DNA of 64,000 bases from assembly GCF_003268475.1 (NCBI RefSeq), contig NZ_MCIF01000002.1, forward strand, positions 4,755,661-4,819,660, given 5' to 3'. Positions within the stretch are counted from its first letter, which is position 1. Each line of letters starts with the position of its first letter. Below the pieces are notes generated by a model. It was not told where the DNA came from and did no database searches. It saw only the letters and a program-made list of their open reading frames with translations. Both the position numbers and the translations under genes were made by a program. Of this stretch, positions 1 to 8,419 are shown in pieces. This DNA comes from Thermogemmatispora tikiterensis. GTDB lineage: Bacteria > Chloroflexota > Ktedonobacteria > Ktedonobacterales > Ktedonobacteraceae.

Positions 1-152
1 CAGGCCATGCCGACAAGGGATAGATCGAGGGTAGGGCAAGGTTCCAATCCCTAAACGGGCTTAAGCGGTGTTCGGACATGGTTTTCTCATATTCCAATTA
101 TATCATATTAGAGAAGTTCCAATCCCTAAACGGGCTTAAGCGGTGTTCGGAC
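1..152. CRISPR. End of a CRISPR array (two repeats visible, continues left of window)
   Basis: Two identical 37-nt repeats lie at 41-77 and 116-152; each begins GTTCCAATCCC and ends GTGTTCGGAC. They are separated by a 38-nt unique spacer (78-115). The 40 nt at 1-40 are unrelated to either and are probably another spacer, which suggests the array continues beyond the left edge. After 152 no further repeat occurs, so this is one terminus of the array. The GTTCCAATCCCTAA start resembles repeats often seen with type I or III systems of thermophiles, but no cas gene is in the window, so the type is not assigned. Which end (leader or distal) this is cannot be decided: both repeats are perfect and the flank at 153-200 is not strongly A/T-rich. 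Confidence 0.85.
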
Positions 153-449
153 GGTACCCCTTCTAAGATAGCATCTGGAGCGGCCTCTGTCAAGGCTTTT
201 CGATGATCCCAAAAAATCGGTCATCAGTGACCGCATTCGTGCGGCTATGTTGCCAGCCACGTTGGCCCTCGGACCGCTTCAAAAGCCATTCGAGGATCGC
301 TGCGTGGAAAGTCGGGAGCCGAGATCCTCGAAGCGACAGGCACCAGAAATATATTCTTCATTCGAACGGTATTTCTGGCAAAAGAAAATATAAAAAGAAC
401 ATCGCCAGCTTGTCCCGCGCACCTTCGCCATCACTTCACTCAACGACGC

Positions 450-1235
450 GTTGATATCGCCGGTATCAACCGCCTCTCGGAGCGCATCCTGAGCAACGCC
501 GCCGCCGCCATCGCCGGCATGGCCCGCACCTATGCCTCTTTCCAGCCGACGCCAAGCAGCCGTCTCCTCATCGGCGCCACCATGTTTGGCGTCACCACGC
601 CCTGTGTGACGGAGGCCCGACGCTACCTTGAAGGGCGCGGCTACGAGGTGCTGGTCTTCCAAGCCACCGGCACCGGCGGCCAGTCGCTTGAAGCCCTGGT
701 CCGGGGCGGTTTCCTGGCCGGTGTTCTCGACATCACCACGACCGAGCTGGCCGACGAGCTGGTGGGCGGCGCCCTCGATATGGTCAACTTTGGCCCCATA
801 GAGACGGTCCCCGAGAAATTCCGTTCGCGTCGCCTCTACAAGCACAATCCAACCGTCACCTTGATGCGCACCACGCCCGAAGAATGCGCCGCCCTCGGCC
901 ACATCATCGCCCGCAAGCTCAACCAGGCGCGTGGCCCGGTTGCTCTCTTCATCCCGCTGCGTGGCGTCTCGCTCATCGATACCGAGGGACAACCGTTCTA
1001 CGATCCCGCTGCCGACCAGGCCCTCATCAGTGCGCTCAAAGCCGATCTGCGGCCCCATATCGAGGTCCATGAGCTGGACATGGACATCAACGATCCGCGC
1101 TTCGCCCAGGCAATGGCTCGTCGCCTCGATGAGCTGATCCAGCAGCAGCGGCCTCCCGCCAGCGAGCAGACAGACAGTGGGCAGGCGCAGACTCAACAAA
1201 CTCAAGCGCCCAGCGAAGGAGGAGCAGTCTCATGA
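450..1235 (+). pseudogene. Tm-1-like ATP-binding protein (UPF0261), 5'-truncated remnant
   Basis: The frame from 450 reads VDIAGINRLSERILSNAAAA and runs into an ORF whose first ATG is at 519. It matches the C-terminal half of Tm-1-like/UPF0261 proteins, with family stretches such as GATMFGVTTP, GYEVLVFQATGTGG and FIPLRGVSLID. Family members are about 400 residues; here the N-terminal Rossmann half is missing and the sequence before 450 is unrelated. The loss abuts the region next to the CRISPR array, so a deletion or rearrangement joined the two. The ORF from 519 (238 codons) could still be translated. The last residues (about 205-238) are Q/A/S-rich. Its stop overlaps the ATG of the next gene (ATGA), the usual operon arrangement of this pair. 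Normal function of the family is unclear; in bacteria it is often paired with a PEP-hydrolase-like protein. Confidence 0.75.
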
Positions 1236-1471
1236 ATCGAGCAGAGGCACTTGCGCGATTGCGAGAAACCGTCAAGCAAGGAGGAGTGATGATCGGCGCA
1301 GGCGCAGGGACCGGCCTGTCGGCCAAGTGCGCTGAGGCCGGCGGCGTTGACCTGATCATCATCTACAACTCGGGCCGCTACCGCATGGCCGGACGCGGCT
1401 CCCTGGCGGGCCTGCTCCCCTATGGAGATGCCAACGCCATCGTTGTCGAGATGGCCGGTGAAGTGCTGCCG
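1232..1471 (+). pseudogene. PEP-hydrolase-like TIM-barrel protein, 3'-truncated remnant
   Basis: It starts at ATG 1232, overlapping the stop of the Tm-1-like gene and preceded by AAGGAGG. The first 80 residues match the N-terminus of the phosphoenolpyruvate-hydrolase-like family (TIM-barrel signal-transduction type): GAGAGTGLSAKCAEAGGVDL, YNSGRYRMAGRGSLAGLL and VVEMAGEVLP. Homology stops after about 1471. The frame stays open to 2572 only because it then reads antisense through the lactonase gene at 1493-2413, so the long ORF is an artefact. Family proteins are about 275 residues, so some 70 percent is lost. With the 5' loss of its partner, the two-gene operon has decayed from both ends. Confidence 0.75.
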
Positions 1472-1492
1472 ATGCTGATCCTCCTGGCCAGA

Positions 1493-2413
1493 TCAGGCTG
1501 GCGAATGACCCGGCGTGCCGTCCTCAAGGCGATAGACGCGGCGCGCGGTCTCCGACCACAGGAGGCGCTGCTCGTAGAGCGGGTAGGCGCTCAGCATGGC
1601 CCGCAGCGCCTCATACCAGCGTCGGTAGCTGGAAGCCAGCAAAACCACAGGCCAATCGCCGCCGAACAGCAGGCGCTCGGGACCAAAGGCCGCCATCACT
1701 GTCCCCAGATAGGGGACCAGGTCGTAGGCGCTCCATCGCTCGTGGTCGGCCTCCGTCACCATGCCGCTGACTTTGCAGACCACGTTTGGCAGCTCGCCCA
1801 GAGCGTGAATGTGCTCCCGCCACGGCTCGCGCTCTCCTCTACGAATCGGCGGCTTACCCAGGTGATCCAGGATGAAATTTGTGTCGGGGCAGCGCCGCAC
1901 CAGCTCGACCACGCTGGCCAGCTGCTGGTGGCGTACGCACACATCGCAGGACAGACCATAGTCGGCGAGCAAACGCACGCCGTCGATGAAGGCCGGGCGC
2001 AGGCAGAAATCGTCTTCCGCCTCGTTCTCGATGTTGCGCCGTACCCCCTTAATCAAAGGCGAGAGTGCTCGCAGCGCCTCCAGATGCGCGCGCACCGCCA
2101 GGCCCTGCTCCAGGGGGGCCGCGGCGACAATGGCCTTCAGCCGCGGCTCCTCCCGCGCTACCTCAACGATCCAGGCTGCTTCCCGCAGCGCCTCCTCGGG
2201 TGCCACCACCACCTCGACGTAGACCAGTGCCTCGATCGGCAGACCCTGCGTCTCCCGCCGGTAGTCCTCCGGTCCAAAGGCACGCTTGAGCTGCGGATGC
2301 GCCTCCAGCCAGGGCATGCGAAAGCGCTGCGGGTCCCAAAAGTGGACATGGGCATCAATGACTGGGAGCAGCTCGTCTGCTCCCACGGAGGAAGAGAGAG
2401 AAACATCGCGCAT
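1493..2413 (-). CDS. Amidohydrolase-2 family lactonase, probable L-fucono-1,5-lactonase
   Basis: A 306-residue TIM-barrel amidohydrolase (amidohydrolase-2 family). Near the N-terminus it carries the metal-binding HxH motif (VIDAHVHFWDP); later come FILDHLGKP and, near the end, LLFGGDWPV with the catalytic Asp. This matches L-fuconolactonase/L-rhamnonolactonase-type enzymes, which hydrolyse a sugar-acid lactone to the free acid in the cytoplasm. The start ATG at 2413 has AAAGGAG 11 nt upstream. It is the last gene of the minus-strand sugar operon after the aldo/keto reductase, as expected for the step following sugar oxidation. The C-terminus (ARRVYRL plus 12 residues) looks complete although the stop abuts the truncated PEP-hydrolase remnant. 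The exact sugar is inferred from the neighbours. Confidence 0.8.
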   Translation of the reverse strand: MRDVSLSSSVGADELLPVIDAHVHFWDPQRFRMPWLEAHPQLKRAFGPEDYRRETQGLPIEALVYVEVVVAPEEALREAAWIVEVAREEPRLKAIVAAAPLEQGLAVRAHLEALRALSPLIKGVRRNIENEAEDDFCLRPAFIDGVRLLADYGLSCDVCVRHQQLASVVELVRRCPDTNFILDHLGKPPIRRGEREPWREHIHALGELPNVVCKVSGMVTEADHERWSAYDLVPYLGTVMAAFGPERLLFGGDWPVVLLASSYRRWYEALRAMLSAYPLYEQRLLWSETARRVYRLEDGTPGHSPA

Positions 2414-2559
2414 GGCGGCCCTCGCTCCTTTCTGTGCCTCTCTGCGCAGGGAAGGACTCCCCTGGCTTGGTGCCGATGCGCCTGGCCTGCAATGCCGGCC
2501 CTCTCTCCCCGGCAGCCAGAGCTGGCCGACTGGCCTGGCGCCGCCTCACTCGCCTCGCA

Positions 2560-3531
2560 TTACGAAGCCTGATAGATGGCCTCCAGCTCATCCCACAGCT
2601 CCGCCGGAATCGGCTGCTGAGCCAGGGCCAGTGTCTCAGCGACCCGCTCGGGCCGCGTCACGCCAACAATGGTCGAGGCAATGCGCTCATCGCGCAGCGA
2701 GAACTGCAGAGCCGCCGCCGCCAGCGGCACCCCATAACGCGCGCAGGCGGCCTGCATACGCCGGGCCTTCTCCAACAGCTCCGCGCTGGCCTCGCCGTAC
2801 ATGTAGCGCGGATAGGCGTCCGGTCCCTTGGCCAGCAGCCCGCTGCCGTAAGGAGCAGCATTCACTGCAGCCACCCCGCGGCTCCGGCACAGGTCCCAGA
2901 AGCGGTCGGCCTCGCGATTGAGCAGCGTATAGCGGTTGTGAGAGATGGCCGCCTCGAAGAGACCCGTCTCCACAAAGCGCGTCATCATCTCGATCGGGCC
3001 GCCGGCGATGCCCAGATGCTCGATCAGGCCCTCCTCCTTCAACTGGAGCAGGACCTCGACCGGGCCGCCCGGGGCCATCATCACCTCGAACGGGTCCTGT
3101 GTCGGATCAGGAATATACTCAGGATCGTGCAGGTAGACCAGCTGCAGCCGCTCCAGACCCAGCAAGCGCAGGCTGCGCTCCACGCTGCGGCGCATTTGCG
3201 GACCGCTGAACTCGCCCGTCTGCAGATTGCGGTCGGCCTTAGTCGCCAGGACGAAGCCAGGCGGCAGGCCGCCCAGCTCGCGCAGCACGCTGCCAATGCG
3301 GCGCTCGCTCTCGCCGTCGCCATAGGCCGCCGCCGTATCAAGGAAATTGATCGGACTGGCAAAGACGGCGCGGATCGTGGCTAAAGCCCGCTCCTCGGGC
3401 ACCTCGTAAGCAAAGGTCTCCGGCATATTACCCAGTGGGGCACAGCCGATGCAGATCGGCGTCACCTGCAGACCAGTCTGGCCCAGCGCTCGCCGCGGCA
3501 GCGGGGCCGCAGTCCCCATTTCAGACGTCAT
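2560..3531 (-). CDS. Aldo/keto reductase, probable L-fucose (D-threo-aldose) 1-dehydrogenase
   Basis: A 323-residue NAD(P)-dependent aldo/keto reductase from ATG 3531. The open frame reaches back to 3672, but AGAGGAGGT lies just upstream of 3531 and homology begins there. The tetrad is visible: Asp and Tyr in NFLDTAAAYGDGESE, Lys in VLATKADR, His in LVYLHDPEY. The C-terminus has the cofactor-site pattern STIVGVTRPERVAETLALA. The group fits D-threo-aldose 1-dehydrogenases, which oxidise L-fucose (or L-galactose, D-arabinose) to the lactone. It lies between the SDR and lactonase genes of the same operon, so it probably makes the lactone that the next gene product opens. The assignment of steps between this enzyme and the SDR is inferred. 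Confidence 0.78.
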   Translation of the reverse strand: MTSEMGTAAPLPRRALGQTGLQVTPICIGCAPLGNMPETFAYEVPEERALATIRAVFASPINFLDTAAAYGDGESERRIGSVLRELGGLPPGFVLATKADRNLQTGEFSGPQMRRSVERSLRLLGLERLQLVYLHDPEYIPDPTQDPFEVMMAPGGPVEVLLQLKEEGLIEHLGIAGGPIEMMTRFVETGLFEAAISHNRYTLLNREADRFWDLCRSRGVAAVNAAPYGSGLLAKGPDAYPRYMYGEASAELLEKARRMQAACARYGVPLAAAALQFSLRDERIASTIVGVTRPERVAETLALAQQPIPAELWDELEAIYQAS

Positions 3532-3690
3532 GGCTACAACATACCTCCTCTGCGTTCGCTCCTTCAGGAACAGGGGTGGCAGCGCCTGGACGGCTCGGCT
3601 CAGCCAGCGGCTGACCTGGCCACTCAGGCCACTCTCGGGACAGTTGACTGTCGCGCGTCCGCTGCTCCACACAGCGCAGCCTGAGCGCCA

Positions 3691-4470
3691 TCAGATGGCC
3701 GTCCAGCCACCGTCGATCACCAGCGCAGAGCCGGTCACAAAGGCCGCCTCATCTGAGGCCAGATAGAGGGCTGCCGCCGCGATCTCCTCGGGTCGCCCCA
3801 TGCGTCCCAGTGGCTGGCGCGCATGGAGCTGCTGGCGTACCTCATCCTCGCGACCGGCGAAATCGCGCGCCAGGTAGCCCTCCACAAACGGCGTGTGCAC
3901 CGTGCCCGGGCAGATAGCGTTGCAGCGAATACCCTGTTTCACATAATCGGCGGCAATAGTGCGCGTCAGCGCCAGCACCGCCCCTTTGCTCGCGCTATAG
4001 ACCAGGCGGCGCTCCACACCGATCATCGCTGCCACCGAGGCCATATTGATGATCACCCCGCCAGGCGGCTGTTGGGCCAGCATCTGGCGCACCCCCTCGC
4101 GAGCACAGAGAAAGACGCCGCGGGCATTGACGCGCATCACACGCTCCCAATCCTCCAGCGACGCCTCCAAAACAGTGCCCACGTGGCTGACGCCAGCATT
4201 ATTGACCAGAATGTCTAACCGGCCCTCGCGAGAGGCCACCTCTGCCACTGCCGCCCGCACCTGATCCTCCTCAGCCACATCCAGCGTCTGGGCGCGGGCC
4301 TGGCCGCCAGCGGTCACAATCGCCTCCGTCACGCGCTGCGCCGCCTCCGGGCGCACATCGGCCACCACCACCCGCGCCCCCTGGCGCGCGAAGAGCAGCG
4401 CAATCTGCTCTCCGATCCCCGAGCCGGCGCCGGTGATCAATGCCACCTTCCCATCCAGACGAAAGACCAC
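3691..4470 (-). CDS. Short-chain dehydrogenase, probable 2-keto-3-deoxy-L-fuconate dehydrogenase
   Basis: A 259-residue classical SDR starting at GTG 4470, with AGGAGG 7 nt upstream. The nucleotide-binding motif TGAGSGIG is at about residue 14, followed by NNAG, the Ser of NMASVAAMIG, the catalytic YSASK, and the C-terminal SDEAAFVTGSALVIDGGW. Asp in the VVVADV strand end suggests NAD preference. In non-phosphorylative L-fucose and L-rhamnose pathways an SDR oxidises the 2-keto-3-deoxy acid produced by the dehydratase, which suits its position between mutarotase and aldo/keto reductase. Alternatively it could oxidise the free sugar, with the aldo/keto reductase acting elsewhere. Confidence 0.78.
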   Translation of the reverse strand: MVFRLDGKVALITGAGSGIGEQIALLFARQGARVVVADVRPEAAQRVTEAIVTAGGQARAQTLDVAEEDQVRAAVAEVASREGRLDILVNNAGVSHVGTVLEASLEDWERVMRVNARGVFLCAREGVRQMLAQQPPGGVIINMASVAAMIGVERRLVYSASKGAVLALTRTIAADYVKQGIRCNAICPGTVHTPFVEGYLARDFAGREDEVRQQLHARQPLGRMGRPEEIAAAALYLASDEAAFVTGSALVIDGGWTAI

Positions 4471-4573
4471 GCTTGCTCCTCCTTTCCGTTCCGGTCCTGT
4501 CTATTGGTGAGGCTCCCTTCCCGCCGCAGCGGAGGGAGGCAAGCCGCCATCCTCGACGCTCGCTGGATAGGTG

Positions 4574-4897
4574 CTAGTCCGTGTGGAAGACCTCGCGCAT
4601 CATCGCCCACCACTCGCCGGGCGCGCGCGACTCCACAGGCTCCTGCAGGGGATCGGTCAGCTTCCACCACTCCTGTGTTTTCGGGTCGGCGGCCATCTTC
4701 GCCATGTCGGCCTCGTAGTCCTCGCCGACGTACTCGAAATAGGCGAAGAGCAGCGTTCCGTGACGGAAAATCGTATAGTTGCGGATATTGCAGGCGTGAA
4801 TGGTCGCCAGCACCTCCGGCCAGACAGCGGCGTGCAAGCGCTCATAGGTCTCAATAGCGTCTGGCTTGAGGCCAATGATCTGTCCAACTCTGCGCAT
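4574..4897 (-). CDS. L-rhamnose/L-fucose mutarotase family protein
   Basis: A 107-residue protein of the L-rhamnose mutarotase (RhaM/RhaU-type) family, which interconverts sugar anomers. Typical features are the N-terminal RVGQIIGLKP strand, YERLHAAVWPEVL with the conserved His, and the central NYTIFRHGTLLFAYFEYVG. WW appears twice near the C-terminus (QEWWKLTDP and GEWWAMM). The ATG at 4897 is chosen over an upstream TTG at 4906 because AGGAGG is 10 nt from the ATG but only 1 nt from the TTG. It sits between dehydratase and SDR genes, so it probably supplies the right anomer to the sugar dehydrogenase. Confidence 0.85.
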   Translation of the reverse strand: MRRVGQIIGLKPDAIETYERLHAAVWPEVLATIHACNIRNYTIFRHGTLLFAYFEYVGEDYEADMAKMAADPKTQEWWKLTDPLQEPVESRAPGEWWAMMREVFHTD

Positions 4898-5007
4898 GGC
4901 TGGCAATCCTCCTGTTATTGTAGCGCGCGCGGCAGGCAGATGGAAAGCCTATCCCTGTTCGGTCAAGGCTCCACGCCGCGGCGCCGCACTTGGTCGCCGA
5001 TCAAGCC

Positions 5008-6342
5008 TCACTCGCTCAGCTCCTCGGCCTCGCTGCGCTGCATCTCCGCCCAGACCGGCCCATCGGGAAAAGAGTAGGCCGCGATCGAGTCGGCGTGCAT
5101 TGTCGCGCTGTAGCCTGGGGCCAACGGCGGCAGGTAGCGCCCGTTGCGCATCACCACCGGGTGAACAAAATGCTCGTGCAGGTGCGGCGTATACTCGATC
5201 ATGCGCCCCTCCAATGAGCCGCTGACAGCGATGTAATCGAAGATCGCCAGGTGCTGCACATACTCAGAGAGGCCCACACCGCCAGCATGGGGGCAGACCG
5301 GTATCCCATATTTAGCGGCCAGCAAGAGCACGGCCAGCACCTCGTTGACGCCACCCAGGCGACAGGCGTCGATCTGACAGAAGCCGATGGCCTGAGCCTG
5401 AAAGAGTTGCTTGAAGATGATGCGGTTCTGCACATGCTCACCCGTCGCCACCCGCACAGGAGCAATGGCGCGGGCGATGGCGGCATGGCCGAGAATATCA
5501 TCGGGGCTGGTTGGCTCCTCAATCCAGAGCGGCTGAAACTCCGCCAGCTCCTGCATAACGGCAATGGCCTCTCCCACCTCCCACACCTGGTTGGCGTCCA
5601 TCATCAGCGTGCAGCCGGGGCCGATCTCCTCGCGCATGATGCGGGCGCGCTGGCGATCCCGCTCCAGGCCGAGGCCGACCTTGAGCTTGAAATGGCGCCA
5701 GCCCTCGGCCAGGGCCTGACGGCAGAGGAGCCGCAACTGCTCGTCGCTGTAGCCCGACCAGCCGGCCCCGGTCGTATAGGCAGGATAGCCAAGACGCAGC
5801 AGCTCCGCCTCTCGCTCAGCGCGCGTCGGCGCCAGACGCTGTAGCAGCTCCAGAGCCTCGGCGGGCGAGAGCACGTCGCTCAGATAGCGGAAATCGATAC
5901 AGGCCACCAGCTGCTCGGGCGACATGTCCACCAGCAGCTTCCAGAGCGGCTTCCCCTCGACCTTGGCCCACAGATCCCAGACTGCATTGACCAGAGCCGC
6001 CGTGGCCATGTGAATGACCCCCTTCTCCGGCCCGATCCAGCGTAGCTGACTGTCGCCCGTCATGTGGCGCCAGAAAGCGCGCATGTCGGCGGTAAACTCC
6101 TCCAGCGTGTGCCCACGCACCAGCGGCGCCAGGGCCCGAATAGCAGCTACACAGACCTCGTTGCCGCGCCCGATGGTGAAGGTAAAGCCATGCCCCTCTA
6201 GCCCGTTGGGATGATCGGTCCGCAGGATCACGTAAGCCGCCGAGTAGTCGGGATCGGCATTCATGGCGTCAGAGCCGGCCAGCGTGCGTGAGGTGGGGAA
6301 ACGAATGTCGTAGGCCCGGACATCAACGATGGTTACTGTCAA
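5008..6342 (-). CDS. Enolase-superfamily dehydratase, probable L-fuconate dehydratase
   Basis: A mandelate-racemase-group enolase-superfamily enzyme of 444 residues. The open frame reaches to 6492, but homology begins at TIVDVRAYDIRFPTSRTLAG. A TTG at 6342 lies 7 nt after AAAAAGGAG, so it is the likely start. Catalytic elements: HFKLKVG (general base Lys), LMMDANQVW and WIEEPTSPDD and VATGEHVQNR (metal ligands), then VCPHAGGVGLSEYVQHL (His acid/base). The HAGGVGLSE signature and length fit L-fuconate dehydratase, which converts L-fuconate to 2-keto-3-deoxy-L-fuconate. It is first in the minus-strand catabolic operon, facing the duplicated operator region. Related acid-sugar dehydratases are the main alternative. 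Confidence 0.82.
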   Translation of the reverse strand: MTVTIVDVRAYDIRFPTSRTLAGSDAMNADPDYSAAYVILRTDHPNGLEGHGFTFTIGRGNEVCVAAIRALAPLVRGHTLEEFTADMRAFWRHMTGDSQLRWIGPEKGVIHMATAALVNAVWDLWAKVEGKPLWKLLVDMSPEQLVACIDFRYLSDVLSPAEALELLQRLAPTRAEREAELLRLGYPAYTTGAGWSGYSDEQLRLLCRQALAEGWRHFKLKVGLGLERDRQRARIMREEIGPGCTLMMDANQVWEVGEAIAVMQELAEFQPLWIEEPTSPDDILGHAAIARAIAPVRVATGEHVQNRIIFKQLFQAQAIGFCQIDACRLGGVNEVLAVLLLAAKYGIPVCPHAGGVGLSEYVQHLAIFDYIAVSGSLEGRMIEYTPHLHEHFVHPVVMRNGRYLPPLAPGYSATMHADSIAAYSFPDGPVWAEMQRSEAEELSE

Positions 6343-6567
6343 TACACCACTCCTTTTTACCTGGCTGGCAACGCGCTGCCCCTCCGCCAGAGCAGACAGG
6401 CGAACTGGCCGCCTTGTCCTGAACCCGGCTGCTCCCCCTCTCTCCTTGGCTGAAGATCCCGAGGTCCCCAGCCTCTCCCACGACCCCAGCACTTGCCTGA
6501 CCTGTCGGGGAGAGCCTGGGCCTCTCCCGCTTCATGGCTCGCCGGTGGCGGAGGTGCGAGCGCCTGC

Positions 6568-6638
6568 TTGACGCTGCGCCACCTGAAGGTATACTATATT
6601 CTGTATTCAGAATACAGTACAGCCTGCGGCAAAGTCAA
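6568..6638. promoter_or_regulatory. Promoter/operator copy 1 (17-bp palindrome) before the catabolic operon
   Basis: A perfect palindrome CTGTATTCAGAATACAG lies at 6601-6617. The 30 bp at 6588-6617 repeat at 7344-7373 with one change at the palindrome centre. On the minus strand TTGACT (6638-6633) and TATTCT (6614-6609), 18 bp apart, could be the catabolic-operon promoter with the operator over its -10. On the plus strand TTGACG (6568-6573) and TATACT (6590-6595), 16 bp apart, form a second promoter-like pair. An operator for the divergently encoded GntR/FCD regulator is the simplest reading. Confidence 0.65.
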
Positions 6639-6814
6639 GCAGGCCAGAGCAGTGAAAGCAGCGAAGGGCGAGGCACTAAAGAGATGCAGCGGATTGGAGA
6701 GACCCGCTGCATCGCATGGCAGCCTTTCCTTTAGCATGCCTCAGACCAATCAGGACAGAGCCAAAGCGGTCGGCGAGGGGCATGACGACTGGCCTCTCTG
6801 CTAGACCTGGCGTG

Positions 6815-6907
6815 CTAGAGGCGATGAGCGATCTTCCAGATAGCGAATACTGCTCCAGCAACGATGAGGAGCACAATCAGGGGGAGCGGAGTGAACACTA
6901 CTTGCAT
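6815..6907 (-). CDS. Predicted 30-residue single-pass membrane microprotein
   Basis: On the minus strand an ATG at 6907 opens a 30-codon frame ending in TAG at 6815. GGGAGG lies 8 nt upstream. The product starts MQVVFTPLP, has one strongly hydrophobic stretch (about residues 8-23, rich in L, I, V, A) and ends in a basic tail WKIAHRL, the layout of a positive-inside single-span membrane peptide. It lies alone between the two operator copies, upstream of and co-directional with the dehydratase gene. I recognise no family. It may modulate the transporter or be a short leader peptide; both are guesses. The distinct RBS and hydrophobic plus basic composition argue against chance, but the length is too short for certainty. 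Confidence 0.5.
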   Translation of the reverse strand: MQVVFTPLPLIVLLIVAGAVFAIWKIAHRL

Positions 6908-7322
6908 GGGCCAAGCCTCCCTTTCTCTTGACTAACTGACAGGAGAGCAAAGAGCTTCTCTCACCGGCTGGCCGCGCAAAGCCAACGCCCCGGGCCACGA
7001 TCGCCCGGCGCGGCGCCGAGCTGGCGACCCGGCGACTTTTTACTGCGTCATCCTCCTACTACGCTGTTTGCAGCCACCTGGCGCTCTACCTTGCTAAGGT
7101 ATACGTTCAAGACAAGCGAAAGTTGTGTAACCTGGGCATACAGATAATAATGTCTCGCAACCCAATGGGCTATTTTCCTGCTCTATCATACAGAGCATCT
7201 CTTACCCGCATTTTGCCCTGGGCTGAGTTGCCTCATGAGCACGCAGGGCCACCATGCTCACCGGCGCGTCACAGGCATCTCCAGGTTGCACGTTGAAGGG
7301 GCTGGAACGGGCGGCGGCTGCC

Positions 7323-7373
7323 TTGACCTTGGCGGTCCTTCTGGGTATACTATATTCTGTATTCTGAATACAG
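7323..7373 (+). promoter_or_regulatory. Promoter/operator copy 2 driving the regulator/ABC operon
   Basis: TTGACC (7323-7328) and TATACT (7346-7351) are separated by exactly 17 bp, a strong sigma-70-type pair. The perfect palindrome CTGTATTCTGAATACAG (7357-7373) begins 5 bp after the -10, over the expected start site, a position suited to repression. The 30 bp at 7344-7373 match 6588-6617. The downstream gene is the GntR regulator at 7601, so autoregulation and co-regulation with the ABC genes are likely. Confidence 0.75.
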
Positions 7374-7600
7374 CACACTCTTTACAAAGTCGGGCGGGCG
7401 CGTCAAAATAGAGGAGCGCACCGCGGGCAGGCTCGGAGCCAGACCGTTCGGAGCAAGCCACGGAGGTGAGGCACAGGTGGGCCGCTGGAGCCGCGGGGCG
7501 TAGCGGGTCCGAATCTCGGCCCTGGCCGATGGAAGAGAGCCGGGAGCGAAGCGAGAGGAGGATCTGGTGAGACCAGCAAGCAAGACAGGAGCGAGCAGGT

Positions 7601-8380
7601 ATGAGGCAATCTGAAGCGGAAACCGATCATCGGCAGGGGACAACGGCAGCGGTTGCCGACGTTGTTGACGAGCGTTTTGTCAGCGAACTCTTTGACCTGC
7701 TCTGGGGGCAAGAGCGCACCGCCACCCCTACCGTCGCCGACTACGCCTACGAACAGCTCTGGAAGCGAGTCATCCTGCTTGGTGGTAGCGAAGAGCAGCG
7801 CCTTTCTGACGTGGCTCTTGCCGAGCAACTGGGCGTCAGCCGCACGCCTGTGCGCCAGGCCCTGGAGCGGCTCGTCCAGGAGGGGCTGGTGCGCTCCGAT
7901 CCGCGGCGGGGCTACTGGACGCGCACCTTCACCGCCCAGGACATCCACGAGATCTACGACCTGCGCGAGGCGCTGGAGGTGCTCGCGCTGCGCTTAGCGG
8001 CTCCGCACCTGAAGCGCGAAGAGCTGCAGGCTCAGCTTGATGAGCTGGAGGCCATTCGCGCAGAGCTAGCGAGCAATCCCTTCCTGCGCTTTCTCAAGGT
8101 TGATCTACTCTTTCATCTCCTGATCACGCGGGCCTCGCGCAACGGGCGCCTCATTCACTGTCTCTCGGAGCTGCGCAGTCAGCTCTGCATGTTCCAGATG
8201 CGTGATAGTTTCTACCCGCGCCGCATCGAGATCGCGCTCAACGACCATGAGCAGATCCTGCGGGCCTTACTCGCCGGCAAGCCCGACGAGGCTGCCAACC
8301 TGTTAGCGGCCCACATCCGCCACTCCAAAGAGGGAGTGCTTGCCGATATCTTTGCCGAAGAGAGTCAAGCCCCCTTCTAG
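7601..8380 (+). CDS. GntR-family regulator, FCD (FadR-type) subgroup
   Basis: A 259-residue transcription factor. A 45-residue N-terminal extension precedes the winged helix (about 47-115), whose recognition region reads LAEQLGVSRTPVRQALERLV and is followed by the wing RSDPRRGYWTR. The C-terminal all-helical FCD effector domain (about 125-250) has conserved metal/ligand positions including HLLITRASRN and NDHEQILRAL plus AAHIRHSKE. AGGAG precedes the ATG. It is first in a plus-strand set with an ABC sugar importer and diverges from the sugar-acid catabolic operon. The palindromes at 6601 and 7357 are its likely operators, with a fucose-pathway acid or the sugar as likely inducer (inference). 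Confidence 0.88.
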   Translation: MRQSEAETDHRQGTTAAVADVVDERFVSELFDLLWGQERTATPTVADYAYEQLWKRVILLGGSEEQRLSDVALAEQLGVSRTPVRQALERLVQEGLVRSDPRRGYWTRTFTAQDIHEIYDLREALEVLALRLAAPHLKREELQAQLDELEAIRAELASNPFLRFLKVDLLFHLLITRASRNGRLIHCLSELRSQLCMFQMRDSFYPRRIEIALNDHEQILRALLAGKPDEAANLLAAHIRHSKEGVLADIFAEESQAPF

Positions 8381-8419
8381 CCAGTCAGAGGGGGACAGGG
8401 GCCGCGTCGTGTCGCGTCG

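Noticed and set aside
1472..2572. Long plus-strand frame continuing from the PEP-hydrolase remnant
   Set aside because: After about 1471 the translation is antisense to the lactonase gene and loses all family resemblance.
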